This document shows, piece by piece, positions 9,083 through 18,243 of a DNA stretch of 64,000 nucleotides (position 1 is the first letter of the stretch; every line of letters begins with the position of its first letter). The notes below the pieces were generated by a model. The model was not told the origin of the DNA. It ran no database searches and worked only from the letters and a program-made list of their open reading frames with translations. The translations under genes were made by a program, and so were the position numbers. This DNA is from CALAMC01 sp964459465 (GTDB lineage: Bacteria; Zixibacteria; MSB-5A5; GN15; PGXB01), in contig CAYWLR010000001.1 of assembly GCA_964459465.1 (NCBI GenBank), forward strand, positions 248,001 to 312,000, read 5' to 3'.

Positions 9083-9428
9083 TTCGCAGATCATGCGCAA
9101 GATAATTTCGACCGCCCTTAAAAAGCTCGGAGTTAACGATACAATCGAGGCATCCAACGGCAAGGAAGCCCTGGATATGGTGGCCAAGGAAACCAATATC
9201 GGGCTAGTTCTTATGGACTGGAATATGCCGGTCATGACCGGTATCGACGCCGTCAAAAAGATGCGCGCCGACGGGAGCAAGGTTCCGGTGGTCATGGTAA
9301 CGACCGAAGCCGAGAAGGAAAGGGTTATTGAGGCGATAAAATCCGGGGCCAACGATTATCTTATCAAGCCGTTCAATCCCAAGGATATTCAGACGAAACT
9401 GGAAAAGTTTCTACAGGCCGTAAAGTAA
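9060..9428 (+). CDS. cheY: Response regulator CheY (first copy)
   Basis: A 122-residue stand-alone receiver domain. The acidic pair D7-D8, phospho-acceptor D53 (LMDWNMP), conserved T81 (VMVTTEA) and K103 (LIKPFNP) are all present, so it should be phosphorylated by CheA and act as the diffusible output. AAGGAGG a few bases upstream fixes the ATG at 9060 inside the end of cheX. There is no DNA-binding domain. It has the usual CheY length and sits directly before cheR. Confidence 0.93.
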   Translation: MQVLIVDDSQIMRKIISTALKKLGVNDTIEASNGKEALDMVAKETNIGLVLMDWNMPVMTGIDAVKKMRADGSKVPVVMVTTEAEKERVIEAIKSGANDYLIKPFNPKDIQTKLEKFLQAVK

Positions 9429-9429
9429 T

Positions 9430-10296
9430 ATGAAATTACTGAAGGATAAAAAGGGGGACTGCGGGGAAGCGTCGGGGTTTTGTGTCCGCAATATGAAGGA
9501 CGTGACTTTTGACCGGATACGGGATATCGTCTACGAGAAAAGCGGCATAACGCTCGGCGATAACAAGCAGGCCCTGGTTCGGTCGCGAATCGCCAAGCGT
9601 ATGCGTTCATTACGTATTCCGGATTACGATGATTACGTCGAGTATGTACTGCGCGATACGAGCGGTGATGAAATTCAACACATGCTCGACGCCATTTCCA
9701 CCAACGTGACGAGTTTCTACCGGGAGCCCACGCATTTCGATTTTATGCGGAATATTATAAAGGAATGGTTGAATCGCGGTCATCGCTCGCTGCGCTTCTG
9801 GTCGGCGGCGTCCTCCACCGGAGAAGAGCCGTACACCATGGCAATCGAGACACTGGAGACGATCGGTAATCGTAAAATCGACGTCAAGATTCTGGCCACC
9901 GACATTTCCTCGAAAGTTCTGCAGATATCCATGGTCGGGGACTATATCGAGGACAGAGTGAGGCCGGTCCCCGATGACTTGCGGGCGAAGTACTTCATCC
10001 AGAGAAGGGAAAACGGCGAAACGATATACTCGGTGAACAAGCGTCTTCGTAACCTGGTAATTTTCCGTCAGTTCAATTTATCCTCGCCGCCGTTTCCGAT
10101 CCGTAATCCGATCGATATTATATTTTGCCGTAACGTCATGATTTATTTCGACCGAAGCGTCCGTATGGGAATGGTCAATGAGTTTCAGCGGGCATTGAGG
10201 CCGGGCGGGTATCTGATAGTAGGTCACGCAGAAAGCATCACCGGTCTTTCCAACGGCTTCAAGTGTATTAAACCGTCCATTTATTTAAGGACTTAG
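9430..10296 (+). CDS. cheR: Chemoreceptor methyltransferase CheR
   Basis: A 288-residue CheR that methylates glutamates on chemoreceptors with S-adenosylmethionine. The N-terminal helical domain has the family segment ALVRSRIAKRMRSLRI. The catalytic domain has the SAM-binding FWSAASSTGEEPYT, ILATDIS and the late motif DIIFCRNVMIYFD. An alternative start is the ATG at 9493 (MKDVTFDRIRDIV), which matches the usual CheR beginning better than the 21 extra residues from 9430. Neither start has a strong ribosome site. The gene follows cheY by one base and precedes cheD by four. Confidence 0.94.
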   Translation: MKLLKDKKGDCGEASGFCVRNMKDVTFDRIRDIVYEKSGITLGDNKQALVRSRIAKRMRSLRIPDYDDYVEYVLRDTSGDEIQHMLDAISTNVTSFYREPTHFDFMRNIIKEWLNRGHRSLRFWSAASSTGEEPYTMAIETLETIGNRKIDVKILATDISSKVLQISMVGDYIEDRVRPVPDDLRAKYFIQRRENGETIYSVNKRLRNLVIFRQFNLSSPPFPIRNPIDIIFCRNVMIYFDRSVRMGMVNEFQRALRPGGYLIVGHAESITGLSNGFKCIKPSIYLRT

Positions 10297-10300
10297 TCCC

Positions 10301-10780
10301 ATGGCAGTACATGTCGTCGGCATTTCCGATTTTCAGACATCGAGCAATCCCGATGATATAATTATAACTTATTCACTGGGCTCATGCATCGGAATGACGG
10401 TTTATGACCCGGCGACGCGGGTGGGGGGGATGATTCATTATATGCTTCCCCTGTCCAAGATATCGCCCGACAAGGCCCTTGTCAAGCCCGCCATGTTTGC
10501 CGATACCGGGGTTCCGGAATTGCTGAAAAAGGTTCTGGAATTGGGCGCGTCCAAGAGCCGCCTGGTGGTCAAAGTCGCGGGCGGTTCACAGCTTATGGAT
10601 CAACATAAAGTTTTCAATATCGGCGAGAGGAATTTTCTGATTCTGCGTAAAATCCTCTGGAAGAATAATATCCTGATAAAAGCGGCCGACGTGGGCGGTG
10701 TGATTTCCAGAACTGTTCGATTTGAATTGGGAACCGGAAAGGTAACGATAAAATCCTCGAAAGGGGAGGTGGAATTATGA
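10301..10780 (+). CDS. cheD: Chemoreceptor glutamine deamidase CheD
   Basis: A 159-residue CheD, which deamidates glutamines on chemoreceptors and in other bacteria also binds CheC. The catalytic residues are in place: T23, C29 (YSLGSCIGM) and H46 (GGMIHYMLP), matching Thr21/Cys27/His44 of the Thermotoga enzyme. GGSQLMD in the middle is also conserved. It overlaps the following HDOD gene by ATGA. Together with CheR, CheB and two CheX copies it gives this locus three adaptation routes. Confidence 0.94.
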   Translation: MAVHVVGISDFQTSSNPDDIIITYSLGSCIGMTVYDPATRVGGMIHYMLPLSKISPDKALVKPAMFADTGVPELLKKVLELGASKSRLVVKVAGGSQLMDQHKVFNIGERNFLILRKILWKNNILIKAADVGGVISRTVRFELGTGKVTIKSSKGEVEL

Positions 10781-11658
10781 ACCTGAAAGATCAGATAACC
10801 GCGAAAATATCATCCTTTCCGACCCTGCCGGCTATGGTCAGCAAGTTATTGCATGTAATCAATGAACCTGATGCGGGTGCGGCCGACGTGGCCAAAATCA
10901 TTCAGTATGATCCGGCGCTGACGGCCAACGTTCTCAAGGCCGCCAATTCGGCCTTTCTCGGATTTCGAAGTCCGGTAAATTCGATTTCCGAGGCGTCTTT
11001 TCGGCTGGGAACCAAATGGATATATCAAATCGCCGTTTCATCGTTAATCTTTTCCAATATGAAAAAGCCGGTGGTCGGCTATGACCTCGGCGAGGAAAAG
11101 TTGTGGAAGCACTCGTTGTCGGTGGCTTTGATGTCGGAGGCATTGTGCACGCTTCTGCGGATCCGTGATGCCGGCATTATTTATACCGCGGCACTGCTTC
11201 ACGACATGGGCAAAATTGTCCTCGGTGAGCATCTGGTCGATCATATAAGCGAAATCCAGTCGATCGTCGATGAACAGGAAATCCCCTTCGAAAAGGCCGA
11301 AGACAAAATCATGGGCATAGACCATGCCGAACTGGGAGCGCTTATCGCGGAGCGCTGGCGTTTCCCGGATACGATAATCGATTGCATCAGGTGGCATCAT
11401 AACCCGGACGATGCTCCACAAATCTCCAATGCCCTCGATATCGTGCACATATCAGATTCGATGTCGCTGATGGAGGGATTCGGGTATGGTCGCGATGAGC
11501 TTCAATATCGCCTGAGTGAGCAGGCCGTCGCGAGGGTTAATGCCACTTCGGCCATTCTGGAGTTGGCCTTGAGTAAGACCATCTTAACCATGGAAGATAT
11601 AGAAAACACTGTTAAAGATATGCCAACGGAAAATAGCGGACGGGAGGTAAAAACATAA
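10777..11658 (+). CDS. HDOD-domain signalling protein
   Basis: A 293-residue protein dominated by an HDOD domain (about residues 12-210). The HDOD family derives from HD phosphohydrolases and usually acts as a non-enzymatic signalling or scaffold module. The family start TLPAMVSKLLHVIN and DPALTANVLKAANSA are clear. An HD pair is retained in LLHDMGKIVLG, so residual metal binding cannot be excluded. It overlaps cheD (ATGA) and the next cheY (TAATG), so it is firmly inside the che operon. Its role there is not known. Confidence 0.88.
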   Translation: MNLKDQITAKISSFPTLPAMVSKLLHVINEPDAGAADVAKIIQYDPALTANVLKAANSAFLGFRSPVNSISEASFRLGTKWIYQIAVSSLIFSNMKKPVVGYDLGEEKLWKHSLSVALMSEALCTLLRIRDAGIIYTAALLHDMGKIVLGEHLVDHISEIQSIVDEQEIPFEKAEDKIMGIDHAELGALIAERWRFPDTIIDCIRWHHNPDDAPQISNALDIVHISDSMSLMEGFGYGRDELQYRLSEQAVARVNATSAILELALSKTILTMEDIENTVKDMPTENSGREVKT

Positions 11659-12071
11659 TGGCCTATAATATTCTATTGGTCGATGACTCGAAAACGATTC
11701 GGTCAATTCTGACCAAGACTTTGTCTTTGACGTCGTTACCGATCAATAAGATATTCGAGGCGGGTAACGGTCAGGAGGCGCTGGAGTGTCTTCATACCAA
11801 CTGGATAGACCTGGTGCTGACCGATTTAAATATGCCGGTCATGGGGGGAATCGAACTGGTCAACACCATGACGGCCGATGACCTTCTTAAAGATATTCCC
11901 GTTGTCGTCGTATCCACCGACGCGAGCGAGACCCGAATCGAACAGCTTAAAGGCAAAGGCGTCAGAGAATATATAAGAAAGCCGTTCACTCCCGAAAATA
12001 TCGGTGAGATTATAGAAAAAATTCTGGAGGTTGCCAATGATAGATCAAAATCGCAGGGAATCGCTAAGTGA
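11658..12071 (+). CDS. CheY-like response regulator (second copy)
   Basis: A 137-residue stand-alone receiver. D9-D10, phospho-acceptor D56 (LTDLNMPVMGG), the serine/threonine at STDAS and the lysine at IRKPFTP are present. It overlaps the HDOD stop by one base and the following CheX-like gene by 35 bases. It differs clearly from the first CheY (extra segment SLTSLPINKI, longer tail), so it is not a recent duplicate. It may be a phosphate sink or a second output, with its own phosphatase next to it. Confidence 0.9.
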   Translation: MAYNILLVDDSKTIRSILTKTLSLTSLPINKIFEAGNGQEALECLHTNWIDLVLTDLNMPVMGGIELVNTMTADDLLKDIPVVVVSTDASETRIEQLKGKGVREYIRKPFTPENIGEIIEKILEVANDRSKSQGIAK

Positions 12072-12519
12072 GATAGTCGTCAAAGTTTTCGAGCAAACGG
12101 CCTTTCTCTTTCTCGAACCGGCGGACCTGGCGGGCGGCATCAGTTTCGACGATCTGGAACTGGTTCACGTGCAAATATCGTTTTCGGGCGATGCCGAGGG
12201 AGAAGTCTCCATCGTGATGCCGCTTGACATGTGCCGGGAATTATCGTCGAATATTCTTGGGGAAGACATATCAGGGGCCGACGACCGTGATAAATGCCTG
12301 GACGCCGTCAAGGAGATGCTAAATATCATCACCGGGCAACTTCTGACGAAGCTTTTTGGCTATAAGGCTCTATTCAATCTTTCGGCGCCGCAGGTAACGG
12401 AACTTAACCGGGAAGAATTTTTCTCCACCATCGAGCAGAAAGATTATTCATGCCATTTGGCCGAGAATTCTCCGGTTATAACCACTCTTATGATAAAAGC
12501 AGGGGCTTATGAGCATTAA
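12037..12519 (+). CDS. CheX/CheC-like phosphatase (second copy)
   Basis: A 160-residue protein of the CheC/CheX/FliY phosphatase fold. The ExxN motif is present as E93-M-L-N96 in VKEMLNIITGQLL. An in-frame TTG lies at 12031, but GGAGG at 12026-12030 sits six bases before the ATG at 12037, which is chosen. It begins inside the second cheY gene, echoing the cheX-cheY pairing at 8576-9428 but in the opposite order, and overlaps cheB by 11 bases. Sequence identity to the first CheX is low. Confidence 0.82.
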   Translation: MIDQNRRESLSEIVVKVFEQTAFLFLEPADLAGGISFDDLELVHVQISFSGDAEGEVSIVMPLDMCRELSSNILGEDISGADDRDKCLDAVKEMLNIITGQLLTKLFGYKALFNLSAPQVTELNREEFFSTIEQKDYSCHLAENSPVITTLMIKAGAYEH

Positions 12520-13531
12520 AGTACTGGTGGTCGATGATTCCGCGGTGGTGCGTAAAATATTCTCCACCGAGTTGGGTCGCGATCCTATGATCGAAGTTGT
12601 CGGGACCGCTCCCGATCCGTATATCGCGCGCGATAAAATAGTCGAACTTAAGCCCGATGTCCTGACGCTGGATATAGAAATGCCGCGCATGGACGGGTTG
12701 ACATTTTTACGGCGCTTGATGAAGCATTACCCGGTCCCCACGGTCGTTGTATCTTCCCTGACGCCGAAGGGCGGGGAACTGGCGATGGAGGCGCTTGAAT
12801 CGGGTGCCGTCGACGTCATGTGCAAACCGGGAACGGCCTATTCCGTGGGTGACATGTCCGTGGAATTGATTGAAAAGATCAAGGCCGCCTCGCAGGTCAA
12901 GCTGACCAAGCAGACTGGCCCGGTCGGCAAACAGGCGCAAGGACCGAAACTGGCCCTGGCCAGAACCACGAACAAAGTCCTGGCCATTGGCGCTTCAACC
13001 GGAGGGACGCAGGCCATCCAGGCGATATTGTCGGTATTACCCGCCAACACGGCCGGAACCGTCATCGTTCAGCATATGCCGGAAAATTTCACCAAATCTT
13101 TTGCTCATCGGCTTAATGAGATATGCGAGCTTGAGGTGGCGGAAGCCAAGGACGGCGAATCCGTAGTCCCGGGGAAGGTATTGATTGCCCCCGGAAATTA
13201 TCACATGACACTTAATCGCTCCGGGGCCAATTATTATGTCAGGGTCAGTACCGGGCCTTTAGTCAATCGCCATCGCCCATCGGTGGAGGTTCTTTTCAAA
13301 TCGGTCGCCAAATATGCCGGCTCCAATAGTGTCGGAGTAATATTGACCGGTATGGGTGCCGACGGTGCGGAAGGGATGCTGGATTTGAAAAACAGCGGGG
13401 CATACACAATCGCTCAAGATGAGGCCAGTTCGGTGGTTTTCGGAATGCCCAAAGAAGCGATTAAAATGGGCGCGATCGAGAAAGTGGCTTCGCTGGATAA
13501 AATCCCCTCGGAAATTCTTGCACATCTTTAG
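12509..13531 (+). CDS. cheB: Chemoreceptor methylesterase/deamidase CheB
   Basis: A 340-residue CheB that removes receptor methyl groups when phosphorylated. The N-terminal receiver domain has D55 (LTLDIEMPRMDG). A linker of about 30 residues leads to the methylesterase domain with catalytic S163 (IGASTGGTQAI), H189 (VQHMPENFT) and D285 (TGMGADGAEGM), matching Ser164/His190/Asp286 of the Salmonella enzyme. It is the last gene of the overlapping block that begins at 7140. Confidence 0.95.
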   Translation: MSIKVLVVDDSAVVRKIFSTELGRDPMIEVVGTAPDPYIARDKIVELKPDVLTLDIEMPRMDGLTFLRRLMKHYPVPTVVVSSLTPKGGELAMEALESGAVDVMCKPGTAYSVGDMSVELIEKIKAASQVKLTKQTGPVGKQAQGPKLALARTTNKVLAIGASTGGTQAIQAILSVLPANTAGTVIVQHMPENFTKSFAHRLNEICELEVAEAKDGESVVPGKVLIAPGNYHMTLNRSGANYYVRVSTGPLVNRHRPSVEVLFKSVAKYAGSNSVGVILTGMGADGAEGMLDLKNSGAYTIAQDEASSVVFGMPKEAIKMGAIEKVASLDKIPSEILAHL

Positions 13532-13837
13532 CATTTGACAATAATTTAGATTCACCGATTCAAATGTCGCCACTTCAGGTTCCCGGCCATATTTTGGACA
13601 ATAACCCCCGGATTCCGCGAACGGCCGTCCCGATTTACTTTTCGTGGGCTTATCCTTTTGTCACGGTTGAATTTGACGGGAATCTGCCGATATTAATAAA
13701 TATTATATGGGACCTGTAAATACTGATACTGCTCTGTGACGAACACCATTGATTAGTATCGGAGATTAACCGCAGGGGCACGTACGATCAGGGCCGAACA
13801 CCAATAACGGACAAAAGCGGATGGGTAGCTTGTCAGC
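13532..13837. other. Intergenic region between cheB and the PAS kinase gene
   Basis: A 306-base gap without a supported gene. It begins with a 7-bp inverted repeat (CATTTGA 13532-13538, TCAAATG 13560-13566) that lacks a T-run. It contains one plausible promoter near 13673-13702. I see no riboswitch-like fold. Confidence 0.45.
13673..13702 (+). promoter_or_regulatory. Possible sigma-70-type promoter for the PAS kinase
   Basis: TTGACG (13673-13678), an 18-base spacer and TAAATA (13697-13702) lie about 130 bases before the kinase start. The AT-rich surroundings make alternative -10 boxes possible. Confidence 0.3.
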
Positions 13838-16800
13838 ATGGTGAATCCCGATGTCTCGCCGATAAAACCTGATAGACTGGTCGATCAGGAAATAATCAAA
13901 TTAAAGGACTTCTATCAGACCATACTCGAAAATATCCACGACGGTATTCTCGTAACGGATAGAAACGACATCATCATTTATGTCAATCCCGGTATGGAAA
14001 AGATCGCCGGGGTTAAAGCCATTGACATTTTGGGTAGAAGCATTTATCGGGATTTTCCACCGGAGACAATTGGATTTTTCATCAAGTATTACGACCGGGC
14101 CAGAAGTTATCTTGAATCGCAGCAGTTTGAAACGGACGTCGTCACGCCCACGGGTCGTCCCTCCGTACAATCCGGATGGCTGATTCCGTGGCTGGAGAAC
14201 GGTCAGTTTGGCGGCATGGTATGCAATGTACGGGATATCACGGAACACCGTCAGGCCGAAGAAAAGATAAGAGCCAGCGAACGTAAGTACTCGCGGCTGG
14301 TACAGGAATCGCCAGATATAATAATCTCCATTGATAAAGATGGGCGCTTCATATCATGCAATCCCATGGCCGAACAGATTTCGGGTTATTCGAAAGAAGA
14401 ATTGATCGGCAAATCCTTTATCCAAACGGGATTGCTGACGGATGATTTACTCAACAAGGCTTTGGCGATTTTCGACAGCATATTAAAAGGGGAAAAGCTC
14501 GATCCTTTTCCGCTGACCATAATAACGAGACGGGGCGATCGGGTTATTCTTGAAGCCAATGCCCGGCGGATAAATTACGGTGTCGAAGATCCCATCGTTC
14601 AACTGGTCTTGCGAGATATCACCGAGCGCGCCAAATTCGAAGAGCAATTGAGACATCTCAACGAGTCGCTCGAAGCCGCGCAGGAGATAGCCCGGGTCGG
14701 CTACTGGACATATGATTTCACGACGGGCCGGGCCGAGTGGTCCCGGATGATGTATAAGATTATGGGTGTTAATCCCGCGGACGGCGTTCCCGCTTATGAA
14801 CACTGCAAGGACATGTTTCATCCCGATGACTGGAAAGTTCTGGACCAGGCGGTAGTCGATTGCACCAAAGGGACTGCTTTCGATCTCATCGTGCGAACGA
14901 TCAAGGCGGATCAACCGGTGCAATACCTGCGCACCATGGGATTTCCTCGCTATGACGACCGGGATGAAATTGCGGAGATTTATGGCACAGTTCAGGACAT
15001 CACGGAATTAAAGGCCGCGGAAAAGGCGATTTGTCGAAGTGAACAGATGTATAAATCTCTGTATGAATTATCGCCCAATGGCGTCTTTTTGCTGGATCGC
15101 GAATCCCGGATTATCTTTGTCAACAGGCGCATTCATGAATGGCTCGGATATGGCGACGAAGACCTGGTAGGAAAGCTGGCTTTAGAGTTGCCATTTATCA
15201 GAGCGCACAGTCGTGAAATAATGAGGGAGAATTTCAAAAATAGAATGAAGGGAGACCATATTCCAGCGTATGAAATAGAAGTCGAATCCCGGAATGGACA
15301 GATTTTCGTGGGCGAATTGACGGCGACTATTATCCACTCGGAAGAAACACAGTGCATGGTGGTTTTGCGCGATGTTACCGAGCAGCACCGGGTGCAGGAA
15401 GAACTTCGCAAAAGTGAGGAGAGGTACCGAAGTGTCGTAGATAACATGGCCGTCGGCATTTCTCTGGTGGACACGGACATGAGGATTCACGCGATCAACC
15501 CGCAGATGAAAAAATGGTTTTCCCACATCGATGTCTCCGGTAACCCGCGCTGTTATGAATCATATCTCAATTCCGCCAGAGTAAAGCCGTGTCCCGGCTG
15601 CCCCGTGCATAAGACGCTAGAAGATGGTCAGATTCATGAAGCCGTTACGGAAATGGGAGCCGATGGCGTGACGAGAAGTTTCCGCATTTTATCCGCCCCG
15701 ATAAAAAGCGCCGATGGCAAAGTCGAAAGTATAATTGAGGTGATGGAAGACATTACCGATCGCCTTAAAATGGAGAGAGAGCTGCTGAAGTCCGAAAAGC
15801 TGGAATCAATCGGCATTCTGGCGGGGGGCATCGCCCACGATTTCAACAACATCCTGGTGGCCATACTGGGCAACATATCTCTGGCCAAGCTCCGCCTTGA
15901 GCCGGATTCGGAAATAACTTGTCTGTTGCAGAAAGCCGAAAACGCCTCGGAGCGCGCCCGTGACCTGACCCAGCAGTTGCTGACTTTTTCACGAGGCGGC
16001 GAGCCGATTAAAAAGGTTGTAAACGTGGCCAAACTGCTGAAAGATACCGTGTCATTTTCTCTGCACGGCGCGAATGTCGTCGGAGAATATGACATCGCCG
16101 ACGATTTATTAAAAGCCGAGGTGGATATTGGCCAGTTCAGTCAGGTTATCAATAATCTGATTATAAATGCCATTCAAGCCATGCCCGGGGGCGGGACCAT
16201 ATTTATCCACGCCTCCAATGCCGATATATGCCAGGCCCATCTTCGACTCGATCCGGGAGATTATATCAAAATCTCGATCCGGGACCGGGGGCACGGCATA
16301 CTCCCGGAGTACATGGGCAAAATATTCGACCCGTTTTTCACGACCAAATCCGATGGCAATGGACTCGGTTTGGCCAGCTGTTATTCCATAATTAAAAAAC
16401 ACGGCGGTCATATTGAAGTTGACTCGTTGCCGGGCCAGGGGACCACATTCACCATCTTTTTGCCGGCCACGCGGAGGGACGAAGAGGAATCAGACCCCGC
16501 ACCGGACAAACTGGCCAGGGGACGAGGAAGGATTCTGGTTATTGACGATGACGAATGGGTGCGCCAGCTGGCCCAAGATATTTTGGAAAAGTCGGGCTAT
16601 AATGTCCGGGCCATTGCCAATGGTGAAGAAGCGGTCCGTGTTTTCATGGATGCCCATGACAGGGGTGAAGCTTTTGATGCCGCCATAATCGATTTGACCA
16701 TTCCGGGTGGTATCGGCGGCAAAGATATAATTCACAAACTCAAAGATATCGACCCGGGATTGAAGGCGGTCGTATCCAGCGGCTATTCCAACGATCCGGT

Positions 16801-16912
16801 CATGGCCAACTATGAGGCATATGGTTTTTCGGGACGGATCGCCAAGCCGTACCGCGCCAGCGAATTGAGTAATATAATAAGCCGGATAACAAATGCGGTC
16901 GGAAAACACTGA
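13838..16912 (+). CDS. Multi-PAS hybrid sensor histidine kinase
   Basis: A 1024-residue soluble hybrid kinase with no membrane segment. About five PAS domains (roughly residues 25-140, 145-265, 275-390, 397-515 and 525-645) precede a dimerisation domain with phospho-acceptor H667 (GGIAHDFNN), an ATPase domain (INNLIINAIQAMPGGG, then FFTTKSDGNGLGLA) and a C-terminal receiver with D952 (IIDLTIPGG) and K1003. The last PAS carries C572, C585, C588 and H591 (CPGCPVH), a Cys-rich form seen in other bacterial PAS kinases that could bind a metal or sense redox. It follows the che operon after a gap, so it may be independent of chemotaxis. Partner unknown. Confidence 0.93.
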   Translation: MVNPDVSPIKPDRLVDQEIIKLKDFYQTILENIHDGILVTDRNDIIIYVNPGMEKIAGVKAIDILGRSIYRDFPPETIGFFIKYYDRARSYLESQQFETDVVTPTGRPSVQSGWLIPWLENGQFGGMVCNVRDITEHRQAEEKIRASERKYSRLVQESPDIIISIDKDGRFISCNPMAEQISGYSKEELIGKSFIQTGLLTDDLLNKALAIFDSILKGEKLDPFPLTIITRRGDRVILEANARRINYGVEDPIVQLVLRDITERAKFEEQLRHLNESLEAAQEIARVGYWTYDFTTGRAEWSRMMYKIMGVNPADGVPAYEHCKDMFHPDDWKVLDQAVVDCTKGTAFDLIVRTIKADQPVQYLRTMGFPRYDDRDEIAEIYGTVQDITELKAAEKAICRSEQMYKSLYELSPNGVFLLDRESRIIFVNRRIHEWLGYGDEDLVGKLALELPFIRAHSREIMRENFKNRMKGDHIPAYEIEVESRNGQIFVGELTATIIHSEETQCMVVLRDVTEQHRVQEELRKSEERYRSVVDNMAVGISLVDTDMRIHAINPQMKKWFSHIDVSGNPRCYESYLNSARVKPCPGCPVHKTLEDGQIHEAVTEMGADGVTRSFRILSAPIKSADGKVESIIEVMEDITDRLKMERELLKSEKLESIGILAGGIAHDFNNILVAILGNISLAKLRLEPDSEITCLLQKAENASERARDLTQQLLTFSRGGEPIKKVVNVAKLLKDTVSFSLHGANVVGEYDIADDLLKAEVDIGQFSQVINNLIINAIQAMPGGGTIFIHASNADICQAHLRLDPGDYIKISIRDRGHGILPEYMGKIFDPFFTTKSDGNGLGLASCYSIIKKHGGHIEVDSLPGQGTTFTIFLPATRRDEEESDPAPDKLARGRGRILVIDDDEWVRQLAQDILEKSGYNVRAIANGEEAVRVFMDAHDRGEAFDAAIIDLTIPGGIGGKDIIHKLKDIDPGLKAVVSSGYSNDPVMANYEAYGFSGRIAKPYRASELSNIISRITNAVGKH

Positions 16913-17018
16913 CCGGTCGGGACCATAATTAGAATCGATTTTTGAATTTCTTGCTTTACTTGGTCTGTGATTTTCCTGAAATTGTATAAGTAATGGATGA
17001 TTTCTTCGGGCCAAAACT

Positions 17019-18080
17019 ATGACGGAACTGATGGAAGATAAAACCGTAAAAAGCATTCTCATCTTTTTCTTTTTTATTCTGATTATCTACCTGATTTCGG
17101 CACTGTCTTCACTTTTGATTCCTCTGGTTCTGGCCTTTCTATGCGCCAGTCTGTTTCAACCGTTCGCGCTCTATTTACGAAAGAAAAAATTTCCGGGATG
17201 GGTTATACTTCCCATTATTGCCATCGTTACCTTGTTCATCCTGTTTATCATTTTTCAAATAGCATGGCAGACGGGTCAGGAAATAAGCGCGCAGCAAAGT
17301 TACTTGTTAAGCCGCCTCGGCCTGAAACTGGATTCGGTGCTGGCCCAGATAGATTCGGTTACCCAGAGATATTTCGGGACCAGTTTTGATTTTGAATTTA
17401 TTACGTCGCAGTTGAATCCCCAGACGATATCGTCTCTGGCCGGGCGGGTCGCTACAAAAATCGGCGATTTCACCACATCATTTTTTATTTTCGTGCTGTA
17501 TTATATAGCCCTTCTGGCCAGTATGCCGCGTTACCGGGTATTTCTGGAGTATGTCAGCGGCAATAAAATCGACAGCCGCTTCGTTCATAATTATGAAAGC
17601 ATTCAGCAATCGATTATCACTTATATGAAAGTGAAGACGGCCGTCAGTTTTATCACCGGTTTATTGACAGCGATCATTTGCCTTATCTTCGGTATTAAAT
17701 TCGCCTTTTTCTGGGGGCTCCTGGCTTTCATCTTGAATTTTATCCCGACCATCGGATCAATCATTGCCGTTATACCGCCTTTTTTAATGGCTGTCATTCA
17801 ATTCGATTCGGCCAGAATAATGATATTGGTTCTCTTATGCCTGGTGGCCATCCAGAATGTCATGGGTAACGTGGTGGAACCCATTATAATGGGTAATCGA
17901 TTACGCCTCAACACCTTGACCGTCATTTTTGGACTCGTGTTCTGGGGTTATATTTGGGGCATATGGGGTATGTTTCTCGCAGTTCCGCTTCTGGTGTTGT
18001 TTAAAATAATCATGGAGCAGATTCCGGAATTGAGTATGATAAGCCGGCTAATGGGCACCTCGCGGTCTTCGCCAAAATAG
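17019..18080 (+). CDS. AI-2E family (PerM/YdiK-type) membrane permease
   Basis: A 353-residue inner-membrane protein of the AI-2E transporter superfamily. It has paired N-terminal membrane helices (about 14-32 and 35-55, then 60-80), a central soluble segment, and a C-terminal cluster of helices with the family stretch AFILNFIPTIGSIIAVIPP, followed by NVVEPIIMGNRLRLN. Members have been proposed to export autoinducer-2 or other small molecules, and some act as Na+/H+ antiporters, so the substrate is open. It stands alone between the kinase and a secreted peptidase. Confidence 0.9.
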   Translation: MTELMEDKTVKSILIFFFFILIIYLISALSSLLIPLVLAFLCASLFQPFALYLRKKKFPGWVILPIIAIVTLFILFIIFQIAWQTGQEISAQQSYLLSRLGLKLDSVLAQIDSVTQRYFGTSFDFEFITSQLNPQTISSLAGRVATKIGDFTTSFFIFVLYYIALLASMPRYRVFLEYVSGNKIDSRFVHNYESIQQSIITYMKVKTAVSFITGLLTAIICLIFGIKFAFFWGLLAFILNFIPTIGSIIAVIPPFLMAVIQFDSARIMILVLLCLVAIQNVMGNVVEPIIMGNRLRLNTLTVIFGLVFWGYIWGIWGMFLAVPLLVLFKIIMEQIPELSMISRLMGTSRSSPK

Positions 18081-18166
18081 GCTGATTCGGCCCAGTTTTA
18101 ACTTATTATGCATCAGCTAAATCTTTACTATTCAATATCATATATTGGCCGGTCACCCGGTATTTA

Positions 18167-18194
18167 TTGACAAAATCAGAACACTTTGTATATT
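18167..18194 (+). promoter_or_regulatory. Strong sigma-70-type promoter for the C10 peptidase
   Basis: TTGACA (18167-18172), a 16-base spacer and TATATT (18189-18194) place a transcription start near 18201, about 43 bases before the ATG at 18244. Confidence 0.72.
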
Positions 18195-18243
18195 TGGATT
18201 AGAAAACATGCCCTGCCACTACCGCCCGCTTTTGGAGGCCAAT

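Noticed and set aside
13532..13837. Cyclic-di-GMP or other riboswitch before the PAS kinase
   Set aside because: No conserved riboswitch core could be recognised; only a possible promoter is visible.
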